Of a stretch of DNA of 64,000 nt, positions 33,396 through 43,350 are shown in pieces. Both the position numbers and the translations under genes were made by a program. Positions within the stretch are counted from its first letter, which is position 1; each line of letters begins with the position of its first letter. Under the pieces are notes generated by a model that saw only the letters and a list, made by a program, of their open reading frames with translations, did not search any database and was not told the origin of the DNA. Origin of the DNA: Hirsutella rhossiliensis (Eukaryota > Ascomycota > Sordariomycetes > Hypocreales > Ophiocordycipitaceae); contig NW_025408686.1 of assembly GCF_020360975.1 (NCBI RefSeq), positions 744,001-808,000 on the forward strand, written 5' to 3'.

Positions 33396-34772
33396 TTACT
33401 TTCCCGAATAAGATCCAGGAGATTTGGGTGTATCAGAAGACTTGGGCGATAGCATGAAGCCTCGCCCGTACCTTGCCCCAAATTGGGACCTGGCCTCTGT
33501 TTTGGCACCGACATCAGGTCCAGGATATGCATTGTCTTGCGATTGAGATTCCTCCTCCTTGGGCCTTTGGATATTAAGTGTGATCATGTCCCGTGATATC
33601 TGCCGGACCGTTTCATCACGAAGGTGACCCCCTACTTGCCTGCTCCTCCATCCAAGTCCCTTGTTTTGTCCGTGAATCGTCTTTCCGTCAGTCGAAACCA
33701 TGAACTGCATGGCGTCGCCTGTAGCGTAGTTGTCAATAACGCTAATGTTTTCCTTTAAGCGCTTGTTTGCTTCAGAACAAATGCTCAAGCTTTGGCGCGC
33801 GTTTTCCCATTCTTCACGCAGCCTCGCAATCTCGGAAGTATCCCCCTCAGAAGCAGGCACTTTCTTTATTTTCCCATCAAGCGATCGAACAAATCCTTCT
33901 CGTGTTGTCCCAGTTTCACGACTGTGTTGTCAAGGTCTTCCTGCACCCATTCAGACCCTCATTGACGACCTTTTCGGGGAACGTAGCTGTCTCTTCATTT
34001 TCGGACGAGCTTCCACTGCGTTTGGTGGCCAGCTGAAATTCATCGATATGCTTCGACAGTTGGTCACAAATTTCAAGGCATCGCTGCGTGCTCAATCGCT
34101 CTTCCTGCATGGTTTGCAATTCTGGCGCGCCTGAGCCGGTCTCCGATATGGCGTCTGCGAGAAAGACACCTATTTTCTCGTCGATACTTTCGAGGTGAGC
34201 CCGGAGGTCACTGTGCGCTGTCTCGACAAGGTCTTTGTAGCTTCGAATGGTCTCGGCGGTGGCAGAGCATACGCGGCTACATTCACAGCATAAACATTAG
34301 AGTTGTTGCTGAATGGTTTATTTTATGGAGGGTGGTGGCTTGCAGACCGTGAAACGTACAGATTGGCGTCAGTGAGGGCAATAGTGATTGTCGACTTGTA
34401 GCCGGATAACAACCGCCTAAATCCGTCGATATCATCACCCATGTACTTGAGTTTAGCCCACCCCGAAAGGTCGTCTGAGTCCCCGGACTGCGACACGCAT
34501 TTCATGAGTTCCTGATTGAACTCTGCACAGGCATGGCCGCATCGCAGCAACGGTCGATCGAGCGCTGAGAGGTCGACAGTATGGACGGCACTGACCGTCT
34601 CCGTAAGTGGGCCTAAGACTCCGCTCAAAGCTTCAAGCTCGTCAATGAGATCGCGCACACGTTTGGGATGGTCTCGAAAACTCTGGACAGTGCTGTAAAG
34701 CGTAATGCTGGATTGGAAGGCGAACGTAGCCAGGGCCAATAGCCCGGAAGCCAGTCCTACCGGCTCGGCCAT
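33396..34772 (-). pseudogene. HeLo-like STAND N-terminal domain protein, one frameshift
   Basis: ATG 34772 begins MAEPVGLASGLLALATFAFQ, the hallmark start of the fungal STAND N-terminal (HeLo-like) family, followed by RVRDLIDELEALSGVLGPL and the Gly/Trp segment LSGWAKLKYMGDDIDGFRRL. An 83-nt intron (34359-34277, GTACGT to TGTAG) rejoins the frame as NLRVCSATAETIRSYKDLVE. The end has ENISVIDNYATGDAMQFMVS and GLGWRSRQVGGHL, typical of the stand-alone members of about 440 residues. One shift near 33936-33942 splits it. HeLo-like domains act at membranes in fungal heterokaryon incompatibility and NLR signalling; this copy has no NACHT or repeat domain. The family call is strong, the role is inferred. 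Confidence 0.85.
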
Positions 34773-36249
34773 CGCGGTGGACGGCCTCAGGCATGAAGAG
34801 CGTGTAGGAAGATTGCAGGAAGGTTTACAAATAGTTGTGGGGTGATCGCTCGTTTTATGATCTGCGAGGCGGTGCCTAGAGCTTCTTCGTCATACTTGAT
34901 TGGTTCATCTCAGCCGAATGCCCCACGTGACCTGGCAGGTGACCTACTCCGCCCTTCCTGCTCGCGTTCCAACAACATGCTATATTACCGAAATTCTGCC
35001 TTACGACAATAAGCGGGAACGCCAGTGCGCCAATCAGTGGAGTTCGTGCGCCAGGGGGGTACCATGATTTGCCGCTTCTTAACTGGCTCAGCACAGAACA
35101 AGGCGAATACGTGTAAAAAACAATTCTTTGACTTTCTGGCCAAATTTTCGAAAAGGCCACTGAAATCCGAAACACCCATACCATGAAAATCGCCTCGACC
35201 GCCGTCCCCTGCCTACGGAAGTGCAGCCGCGCGCACGTTGTTGCGGGTGCGCTACGTGGCTGCAAAGATGGCGAGAACAGGCGGAAAATTCGCTCTGCTT
35301 GCGCTGGAGCCCCCAACGGGAACCTTGGTCGGCGGGTTGACCGGGGTAATTAGCGCCATGCGCCAACCTGACGTGACTTAATTCAGGGCTGCAGATATAA
35401 TCGTAGGCTTTAACCGTGCCGTACCTTCCTCTCTCCACATTCTGCTCCACTTTCTTTCGTCCCATGCAGAAACCTGATTCCCCCCCCCTATAAGTGCAAA
35501 ATATGGTCAAGGACGAGGAAGGCGGCGGCAACAAAGAGTGCACCCGTGCCGCTTTGGTTATTCATGACTCGTGATTGGTGAGCACTATCGTTGCGTTGTT
35601 GGTCTGCTGTGCTGCTAATGCATCATCGCAGTTCGTTGTTGGGCTCCACTTTAACCTACTGGGATGCACCAGCGTACCACAGAGCGTGGACAGACGGAAG
35701 GAACGTCATCTGGACTACTCGGGGGTTCCCCTGCTAGTCAACCCCCCGAGTATGGAGGCTTAGTGCGATCGATAAGAGCTAGCGTAGGATTTTGAGAGTG
35801 ACAGGTCAGTCTGCAGGTCCAGGCAGCATCCAAAACACATTGTCTGTAGATTAGTTGGTTCCCATCGACTGGAGTAACCCTACATACATTCGATGTGTAA
35901 CACGTGAATGCGGCTCGCTGTGCGACTGCGGCAAAGTCGCCTCCTTCCTCGCTCCACCTCTTATTGCGAAGCGGCAGTTGGGGCAGTATTACTCGTCTTC
36001 GCTTATCGATATGGAAGCCAAATAGCTCACGACTGTCGCCCGGTTCTAGTTCAAAATACGACATGCTCCCATGTAGACGCAGTCTTCGCCGAAAAGGGAA
36101 CCATGCGCCTCGTGTATGCGTATGACTCCGTTACAGTACTAGTTACAGGGCTGCAACAAACCAAGAACCAACAACCGGCCTCTAAGGCCAATCGGAGGTG
36201 TCCCGCCCCTGTAGGGCATTCACTGCCCACCTAACTATCATCCTGCAGC
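34773..36249. other. Upstream region of the HeLo-like gene, no gene recognised
   Basis: Normal composition with a poly-C run at 35480-35488. Several open frames on the minus strand (for example 35088-35543) have no domain and are probably chance. Confidence 0.4.
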
Positions 36250-36700
36250 ACGAGCGTGCATCATGAAAAGGATGTGGGGCCTGGCTGCAGCGCAATGTCT
36301 TGCAGAACAAGTGCTATTGGAAGTGGAAGCACAATGTGGCTGCAGCGTGGCAGCTCGCAGAGCGATGACATCAAAGTTGTTACGAGCCCAATAAGCCCCA
36401 GCGACGAGGTGAAAATGTTACCGCCGACGACGCACGAGACAGGCTGGCCGATCCGGAGCATGCTCTGGATGCGATGTGACCTTCAGGCGGAGCAGGTGGC
36501 AACGCATTCAGCGGATTTGACGGCGCCACTCCTGCGGCTGCCGGATCGAGACCTGATGGCAGTATCGGTGTACGCAGAGGGGAAGAGTGGGGGAGGCAAT
36601 GTAGATATGATGGTATCGAGGTACTATGAAGTACAACAGGAGAGAGGAGGAGGAAGGAAGGGAAGCTGGGCGACGCGGGGTCTCGGAGTCGTTGGTGATA
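36250..36700 (+). pseudogene. Non-LTR (Tad-like LINE) endonuclease relic, copy 2
   Basis: The forward frame from 36256 carries HETGWPIRSMLWMRCDLQAEQ and SADLTAPLLRLPDRDLMAVS (36427-36590), the same segment as the minus-strand relic at about 31720-31890. Upstream bases CCAATAAGCC also align with that relic. The GDFN part is missing. The left end contains a 60-bp segment shared with 20508-20566. Confidence 0.7.
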
Positions 36701-37077
36701 AAGTGACCAGGAGCCAGAATCTACATTGCCAGACAGCGTCCGCTTCGAGATGCATTTCAGCAGCTCTACTTTTGGGTACATGTACATAATCACCCATAGT
36801 TCCGTGTTGCTCCTAATACTGCAGTTGGTTCTCAATGCGAGGTGGTGACCGCAAGGTGGATGTGCGTTGCTGCAAGTGGGTGCTTCTGACTGTCCCCGGC
36901 ACGGGTGGTGTGAGTCATTTGGACGGCATTGCAGCTGCAGATCGTAGCCCCGTCACATCCTCTCCCTGTGCATTAGCGGATGTTTGCCTGCATCGAACTG
37001 CAGCCACCATTGTGATGGATGCCAGTCTTTCTGCATGAACCCCGGTATGTACATACAGTACAGTACGAGCCTTTTAA
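36701..37077. other. Spacer between LINE relic and Helitron copy 2
   Basis: No gene recognised. Confidence 0.35.
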
Positions 37078-38085
37078 CGTGTCAAATTACCAGCTGTCGC
37101 ACAAGAGAAGTTCGGGGGAGAAGGTTGGGCACAAAAACGCGGGGTGTCGCTCCTAGACCCTTCGCCCATGGTGCCTGGGTTCCCGTTACGTACCTGCGGC
37201 CGATTCTGGCTTCACAACAGTGCAGCAAGTCCTCGTCTTGGGCGACTGACAGCACCTTCACTTCTCGCTGCTTGGTAGTACTGAGCTGTAAGGACTGCAA
37301 CCCCTTCTTAATAAGCAATATCGTCTTCACTGCAGCCAGAAAGTGAGCTGGTACCGAGTAGCATTGCTGCCCCCAACCAGGCAGCAGCGGAAGGGTCTAG
37401 GAGCGACACCCCGAGTTTCCTCGCTCAACCCGTTCCCCCGCAACTTGTCTCTACAACAGTTGGTAATCTGGTCATGCCAGCCCTCCACGAACGTCTTGAC
37501 TTCACCATCACTCTACTGCGGGGTTGCAACGTTTCCCCGCTCACAGACCAGCGCACCGGTATGACATGGAAACACGTTCTGACGAAGATGGCGCATGGTA
37601 TAATCAGCGCGTCTTTCTTCTGCCAATGCATCCGAAACTGGCCATGGACGAACCGATCCGCTTGCTTGGCAGTCGCACCTCGTCGAGATCTCTCGCCGTG
37701 TTCGCGGCCGCCCCTTGTCTTTGGAGAACCCGCATGTGGAATGGATTGTGATACTGTTGATCCGGACTGCGGCAATCCCTGACGTCGCCATGATCAGCGG
37801 CGATTCGAAAGGCTCCTCCTACTGAACAACTCGACGAGTGCCTCGATGATTCGCGACTTGCCGGTCCCGCCCTCGCCGCTGACGAACTGGCAGAGCTGGC
37901 CGACATCGCCTCCGTCATTTTGTCCCATCAAATCGAGCTGGCGGCATATAATTGAGAAAGCGATCGACTGCGTTTTGTTCAGCGTCAGCCGCGTTGCCCA
38001 CTCTCTGCCCGCCGCAGAATAAGAGGTTGATAGGCCAAACCGGACCTGCATTCCCGCCTCTGCGTCGCCTGCCTGGCAGCACGCT
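37078..38085 (-). mobile_element. Truncated Helitron copy 2 (direct repeat of copy 1)
   Basis: It matches 29221-30180 from AAATTACCAGCTGTCGCA on the left to CTGCATTCCCGCCTCT on the right. Differences are scattered substitutions plus insertions such as the extra block at 37355-37378. The minus strand still encodes TLNKTQSIAFSIICRQLDLM, QLCQFVSGEGGTGKSRIIEALVE (Walker A, near 37880) and ATSGIAAVRINSITIH. It is less damaged in Walker A than copy 1. Rep and C-terminal helicase motifs are absent. Confidence 0.72.
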
Positions 38086-38156
38086 CAGTCATTGTCGTAC
38101 CGCAGCGAAAAGAGATTACACGTCGTCGCTTCGCGTTTGCTCCCTCCTCTTGTCCG

Positions 38157-38390
38157 TTGCTGCGAGGCAGCCATCACTGCTTGCATGCGTTCATTGACCT
38201 CTTGCAGGCGGGTGAGTACGACGTCCGCTTTACCCTCGCCCCGGGCTCGAGGCGGATCCTCCGAGTCTTCGACCCTGAAGGGGTCGACGTGGTAGCCGTT
38301 CTATCGCATATCAAGTATTATCAGGGAGTAAGTACCCTTGTGCCTTGCCAGGAGCGTGGCAGGCGTCTTCAGGGTCCTTTTCAGTGTTAA
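38157..38390 (+). pseudogene. Unidentified coding fragment
   Basis: A forward frame with protein-like sequence, FIDLLQAGEYDVRFTLAPGS then ILRVFDPEGVDVVAVLSHIKYYQG, followed by a GTAAGT-like donor at about 38329. It looks like one exon of a real gene, cut on the left by the Helitron copy. I do not recognise the family. Confidence 0.3.
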
Positions 38391-38749
38391 ATTCTCGGCA
38401 GTACACACTGACTCCATAGCGGCGTAGGCGGCGGTAGCGGCAGAGATATCACGAGAAGCTGTCACACAATGCGTAGAGGAAGACCGCCCACATGCAAAAT
38501 TTTGCGAGGCCGGCCAACCAACGTCAGATGCCGGGCGGCGAGCGGGTTCTGCCCACACACCGAGAACAGAACTCATTTCACCCTTGCAGGAAGGGGACAT
38601 CCGCGGCGCGGAGCGACTCGCCTCTGAACTCTTATGCCCCTGTCGGCTGGGAAAGCAAGAAAGCACCAGATTGGCTGTTCATTAACGAACCAAAAGTAGA
38701 GAGGACACTTCGCCGTCGGACCCCTTCGCCTTTTGTCCAGCCGTGCGCA

Positions 38750-40045
38750 ATGGAGGAGTCTGCCACTGAGAAGTACAGCAAGCCGCAGGTCGCGCCGACA
38801 GTGCCCAAGTCTTCATCAGCTGCCTCCGCTGCCGGCGGCCACGAGCCAGCGGCCGCGACGGCGCCATCGCCAGCCGCAGGCTTTCGAGAGTCGTCCTTGG
38901 CCGCAGGAGCAGGAGCGGACGCTACCGCAGCCGCTATGGTCGGCGACGAGTCATCACGGCAGGCTGTCTCTCACTACCCCAAGCGCAAGCGCGCCTGCTT
39001 GTATAACGACCTGAGCGAGAGCAAGATGGAGATTTCTCAGCCAGCGTCCACTCAGCCCATGGCCGTTCATCAAACCCGCTTTCCCACCGACCCTCTGCCT
39101 GGCACCCGCCCGACACGAATCCTTCCAGGATACTGGAAGCAATCCAGCGAGCCTGATCCAAGGGATCGGCATGCCGTCTATGGAATACTTGACCACGACA
39201 ACAAGTTCTGAGTCAAGGTGGTACGAGAGACGAGAGACGGCCGCTTCGTGGATGGAAACTCCCCCCTCGGGAGCTGGGGCTCTGGATTCCGTACGAGGAG
39301 GTAGGCTTTGAGAACCACCTCAAGGCTCTCAACAAACAGGAAGTCAAGGAGTACTGCCGCATTCGGCAGTACCAGCTGGATCACGGCGAAATTGATAGGA
39401 AGCGGGTCGAAAACGAAACAAGGGCCGTGTATGAGGCCAAGACCCGAGCCAGAACCCCCATTAAACAGACCAGTGTCGCTATGCCGACTTTCAGCATCAC
39501 CCGTCCTGCCAACGTGGACATGGATCGGACCAGCCGAGAACAAGCTATGGCGGCGGTGAGCCTGGCCAGTCGCGGCGAATCGATCCGCGAGCGGACAGAC
39601 GGGCGCCGCGTCAATTGCTCAACGAGAACGAGCTGAGCTCGGCTCAGCTTCGTCAGAGGCTCCACGTCATAGAACGCACCAGCGCCTTAGCGCGTCGCGA
39701 GCTAGCCAGAGCTGAGGCGGCCCAGGATCGCGCCGACCGCCTTGCTCTAACCCGAGAACGTGCTTTCTTCGCCGCGGCTAACAATGCTGTTGCGATAGCG
39801 GCTCCGCTTCAGCCATCAACGGACGGACGCTTCTTCACGAGTCAGAGGATACGCAGCACGTCAACAAGGTCTGGGCTCGCAAGGAGTCGTTTCGCATGAA
39901 AGCCTATGCCGAGGACGCCAAGATGCACGACGGCGTCAAGTATGGGCGGAAGTCGACCGGGCCATTTACGGGAAAGTTCGTGTCGGCGGGCACTATCGTT
40001 CATATTGACGGCGAGGACTATGTTGAGTATCGTGTTCTGACCACG
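38750..40045 (+). pseudogene. Unidentified long gene, frameshifted and truncated
   Basis: The start is chosen at ATG 38750 (MEESATEKYSKPQ), in frame with KRKRACLYNDLSESK and TRILPGYWKQSSEPDPRDRH. A TGA at about 39209 stands where CGA would fit, and a shift at the C6 run 39261-39266 leads to LGLWIPYEEVGFENHLKALN and VKEYCRIRQYQLDHGEI. A second shift near 39610 gives a long, Ala/Arg-rich helical stretch (QRLHVIERTSALARREL). A third near 39846 gives DTQHVNKVWARKESFRMKAY and the end VHIDGEDYVEYRVLT. The frame ends abruptly at about 40045, where minus-strand Helitron sequence begins. The predicted product is about 430 residues. No domain is recognised; the position between Helitron pieces suggests captured cargo. 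Confidence 0.5.
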
Positions 40046-41645
40046 TCCGTATCGGCAGCGTGTCTACGTCATGGAATGCCCGATAGAAGCCTCGCACCGT
40101 TGATACCCTCCTCTCGTCCGATACTGGTATGCACCAGGTTTGCTCGTTGGATAGCCTCTCCTTGACGGCAAATTCCTCTTCAAGGTAACGCAAGACGCTG
40201 GCCAAATCTTCCGCCTGTAGCTCACTTCTCCTCTGCCTCCGATGACCGACTCGGCTACGTTTCGGTGGGAGCTGGTCTCGGTCGGGCTGGCGGATCCTCT
40301 TCCTCTGTTCCACGGGCGGCGAAGATCTCGCCGCCGCCTCGACTCGCCTCGGCCGATCCTCTTCTCCCACCGCTGCCTGGCGTGGTGGCCGTAATGCCAA
40401 GCGTCCGGATGGCTGTCTATCTCCTGCTCCATCTTGCGTCTCTTTAGGTTGGATTGGCCGAACGAAGGGCTCCTTGACGGCTGTAGAGGAAATCCCGACT
40501 GTCGTTGCCGGCCGATCCTGCCCTGCCTGCCGTGACGGACGTGGTGATGACCATCCGGATGACTCCGCATCCCCTACTCTATCCTTCGTCGCTTTGGCTT
40601 GAATTGGCTGGATGAAGGGCTCCCTGACGACTCTAGGCGAACTCCCAGCAGCACCTGCCAGCTGATCCTGTCCTCCTGAGCCAGTTGAGTGTCCCTCAGG
40701 GGGTAGCATATTTCCGGCCGCATCCCTGATCTCGTTAGACTGGATGGGTTGAGGTGAGTGCTGGCATGCGTCTTCCGGCCGAAATCTAAACCTGCCAGTC
40801 GGTCTTCTCCTCCTATGCCCCCCGCCCACGCCCGTTGCCCGCTCGACAAGACCTCTTAGGATTATCTGTACGCCATCGCTCGGTTGCCTGGGCCTAACTG
40901 TCTCGAGGCCACCGCCAACCGCAACGGACGACTCCCCGATGCCTGATCCTTTGTTTCCCCTGACAAAGGCCTCCGGCCTGTCCCGCACGTTTATCGATGC
41001 TGAACGTGGCGCTTGGCCTCCCTCCGAAGTGGCACCATCGACGCGCGTCGTCTTCTTTCGCGACCAACCGCCTCTCCGACTTCCCTTAGGCATCGCTCTT
41101 TTCACTCCTTCCGCTTGTTCCCTTCGCGAGCCTTCCTCGGACGCCGGCACCGGCTTCGCCTCGATTGGCCGCAGCACAAGTGCCCCGCCCGCTTGACTTT
41201 CGTGGCCTAACGCCCGCCTCGGCCCTTCGTTCGTTGCGCTCGGTCTCGCCTCCGCAATGCTCCTCGTTATAGCAACTGCCGCTGGCCCGACGTTAGACCC
41301 GCCCTCGTCCGGTGGAGCTATGTGTCCGGCCGCGTCCCCGATCCCTTTGGGCCGGATGGGTTGGGGCGAGTGCTTGCTTACGCCCTTCAGCCGAAATCTT
41401 ATTAAACGTAATGCTTGCCCTCCCTCTGAAGTGGCACCATCGACGTGCGGCAGCTTTTTTCCCAGCTGACCGCCTCGCCGACTTCGCTGAGGCAACAATC
41501 TTTTGAGTGCTTCTGCTTCTTCCCCTCGTGAGTCCCCCTCGGACGCCGGCGCCTTCTTCGCCTCGATAGGCCGCAACCTAGGTGCCGCGCCCGCTTGACT
41601 TTCGTCGCCCGACCCCCGATTCGGCCCTGTGTCCGTTGCGATCAT
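40046..41645 (-). CDS. Repeat-rich protein with Helitron N-terminal-like end
   Basis: A long uninterrupted minus-strand frame from ATG 41645, about 535 codons to the junction (the frame itself runs to 39993). Residues 1-270 hold two copies of a roughly 134-residue unit (LRPIEAK.APASE, RRGG.....DGATSEGGQA, HSPQPI). Residues 320-430 hold shorter repeats with REPFIQPIQAK and KEPFVRPIQPK. The whole is Arg/Gly/Pro/Ser-rich and probably disordered. The end (LASVLRYLEEEFAVKERLSN, then VSTVRGFYRAFHDVDTLPIRT) resembles the start of fungal Helitron transposases. It stops at about 40045, where unrelated plus-strand coding sequence begins. It is probably the 5' end of a Helitron gene cut off from its Rep domain. 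Function of the repeats is unknown. Confidence 0.5.
40445..40720. repeat. Second internal duplication, period about 155 bp
   Basis: 40447-40520 and 40602-40675 share TTGGATTGGCC..ACGAAGGGCTCC and GCCGATCCTG blocks in order. It corresponds to the REPFIQPIQAK and KEPFVRPIQPK repeats on the minus strand. Confidence 0.6.
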
Positions 41646-41715
41646 CCTCGCCTCCGCAATGATCCTCGTTGCAGCAGCGGCAGCCCCTACTGTCTCCGGT
41701 TCACCTCTCCTACCA
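40850..41715. repeat. Tandem duplication, period about 403 bp
   Basis: 41137-41305 and 41539-41700 align: both have CCTCGGACGCCGGC, CTTCGCCTCGAT.GGCCGCA and CGCTTGACTTTCGT in the same order, offset by about 403 bases. It encodes the two 134-residue units of the minus-strand protein. The copies differ at many sites but keep the frame. Confidence 0.7.
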
Positions 41716-42790
41716 CCGACCTAACGTCGCCCCTAGGATTCTCCCCAAACTTATATTTCCCTTACGGTAAGGGTCTGCGAACAGGCGAGAAATTACGAAG
41801 CCTTCGCCTGAGGTGTGATCCAAGGCCACCCCCTTGCAAGCGATGGCAAACTTATAGTCTCGATAACATGCGGGCAACACGGCAGTACCTGGTCCGGGAG
41901 AGGCCCCCCCTCCCCATCTATTCCCCCTTCTCCCCATCCTTCCCTACCTTACCGCCATGTGTCTATCCCTACGGACGGCCTTGACCGGCCCTAGCCCAGG
42001 CAATGATGCTGCAGCTCTATCTAGCGCGGCCTTCTCCTGGTCGACTCCCCTTGGCAGCTCCCTATTTGACCGTTGCCAAAGGGCGTCCAATCGGGCATTA
42101 TACTAAGACATTCTCCTTCCTTGGTATCTCTTACCATCCCCGCCGCGCCGAAACCAGGAATCGCCCTGCCATCCGGCTCCGCTCGCCTAGCACGGTGGTT
42201 TTTAGGTCCGTCTTGCCCGACCTTCCCTGTCAACCCTAACTGCGACCTTCCTTATAGCCGCTCTCCGTGCGCTTGTTTATATTATATGATGTTCGGTCGA
42301 CTTCTTCTACCCCTACTGAAGACGGCGTGCTAGTCATCATACGGCAAGGCGAGGAAGGCCGGGACTCGGTTCCGTGTGTCGACCTGGCTTGCTTTATCCT
42401 CCTATATTTCGGCCTTCCAACACGCCCCTTGTGTATGTCCTTCCGCAATAATGCCCCCCTTTATGCATTGGGCCTCCATTCTCCCGGACCTTCCGGGCTT
42501 CCTCTAGACCTATCGGCAGACGAGTCTGCCGACAGCCCTGCCGGACTCTTAAGTCCGCGTCACCCTTGGTGCCTGACTGGAGCCCAGCTTCGCGACACCA
42601 CTGCGTATCCCTTCGACATCTAGGCAAACACTTGCCGTGGCGAAACTCCTCACATTTCCCGGCCAATCTATATCACCCTTGGTTTATTCTACGTACGTTT
42701 ACGCTCGATCTCCTCCTTACTCCGCTCTTAACGCCAGGCAGCGGTCGTTCTAGGGGGCGCGACGGGTCTATCGACCGGCCCAGGTGCACG
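41716..42790. other. Region between opposed genes, no gene recognised
   Basis: Pyrimidine-rich on the plus strand, with a C-rich stretch at 41905-41945. A few frames of 60-120 codons show no domain. It may be the shared promoter region of the divergent genes at 41645 and 42791. Confidence 0.35.
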
Positions 42791-43264
42791 ATGTCTTCCT
42801 CTCTACATCCTACCGACCTGCCCGCACCGCACCTCCGAAAGCCGCTCGATAGCCAAACCGGCGCTGGCGGTGATATGTCCGTGATGCTTTTCGTCCAAAC
42901 CGACTGCCCCGCCAGGTTTGCCCACCTGGACGAACACCGCATCAAGGGACTTAACGCCGAAGCCATGGCCCGCGTCTTGCTGCCTCCACCCGCGTGGCTG
43001 CTCACAGCGGAATATGCGCCCCTGCGGTCGGGTGCCGACAGTTCCCCAACCTCCGTCTTCTTTAGCCTTAACCTCTCGATTTACGGTCAGTCGATTCTTG
43101 ACACCGACTGGACCGAGCAGTGGTTCTTCATGAACGGCCGCGTCCACCCCTACGCCCTTGCGTGGGAGGTCGAACAGCGCGACGGCCTGGAGTCTGACAC
43201 GGGCGGCACCGTTCTCTATACCATGCCCGCCCTCGTCGTCCGCGACCAGGGCTACCAGCCGTAG
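42791..43264 (+). CDS. Hypothetical protein, possible Helitron-associated cargo A
   Basis: ATG 42791 opens a complete frame of 157 codons to TAG 43264 (MSSSLHPTDLPAPHLRKPLD). The middle, VMLFVQTDCPARFAHLDEHR, and the end, WTEQWFFMNGRVHPYALAWE then GGTVLYTMPALVVRDQGYQP, look like a compact beta-rich domain. It is followed 86 bp later by a second gene on the same strand, both opposite to the nearby Helitron helicase. I do not recognise the family. Confidence 0.5.
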   Translation: MSSSLHPTDLPAPHLRKPLDSQTGAGGDMSVMLFVQTDCPARFAHLDEHRIKGLNAEAMARVLLPPPAWLLTAEYAPLRSGADSSPTSVFFSLNLSIYGQSILDTDWTEQWFFMNGRVHPYALAWEVEQRDGLESDTGGTVLYTMPALVVRDQGYQP

Positions 43265-43350
43265 GCCGGGTCCCATTCCCCCGCGCGTGGCAGCGAGGAA
43301 ATGGGTAGCTAAATCTGTCCTAAAGCGTTCTTCCTAGGCTCTTTGCCTCT

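Noticed and set aside
35088..35543. Minus-strand frame of 151 codons upstream of the HeLo-like gene as a real gene
   Set aside because: It has no domain and unlikely composition, and overlaps what is probably promoter sequence.
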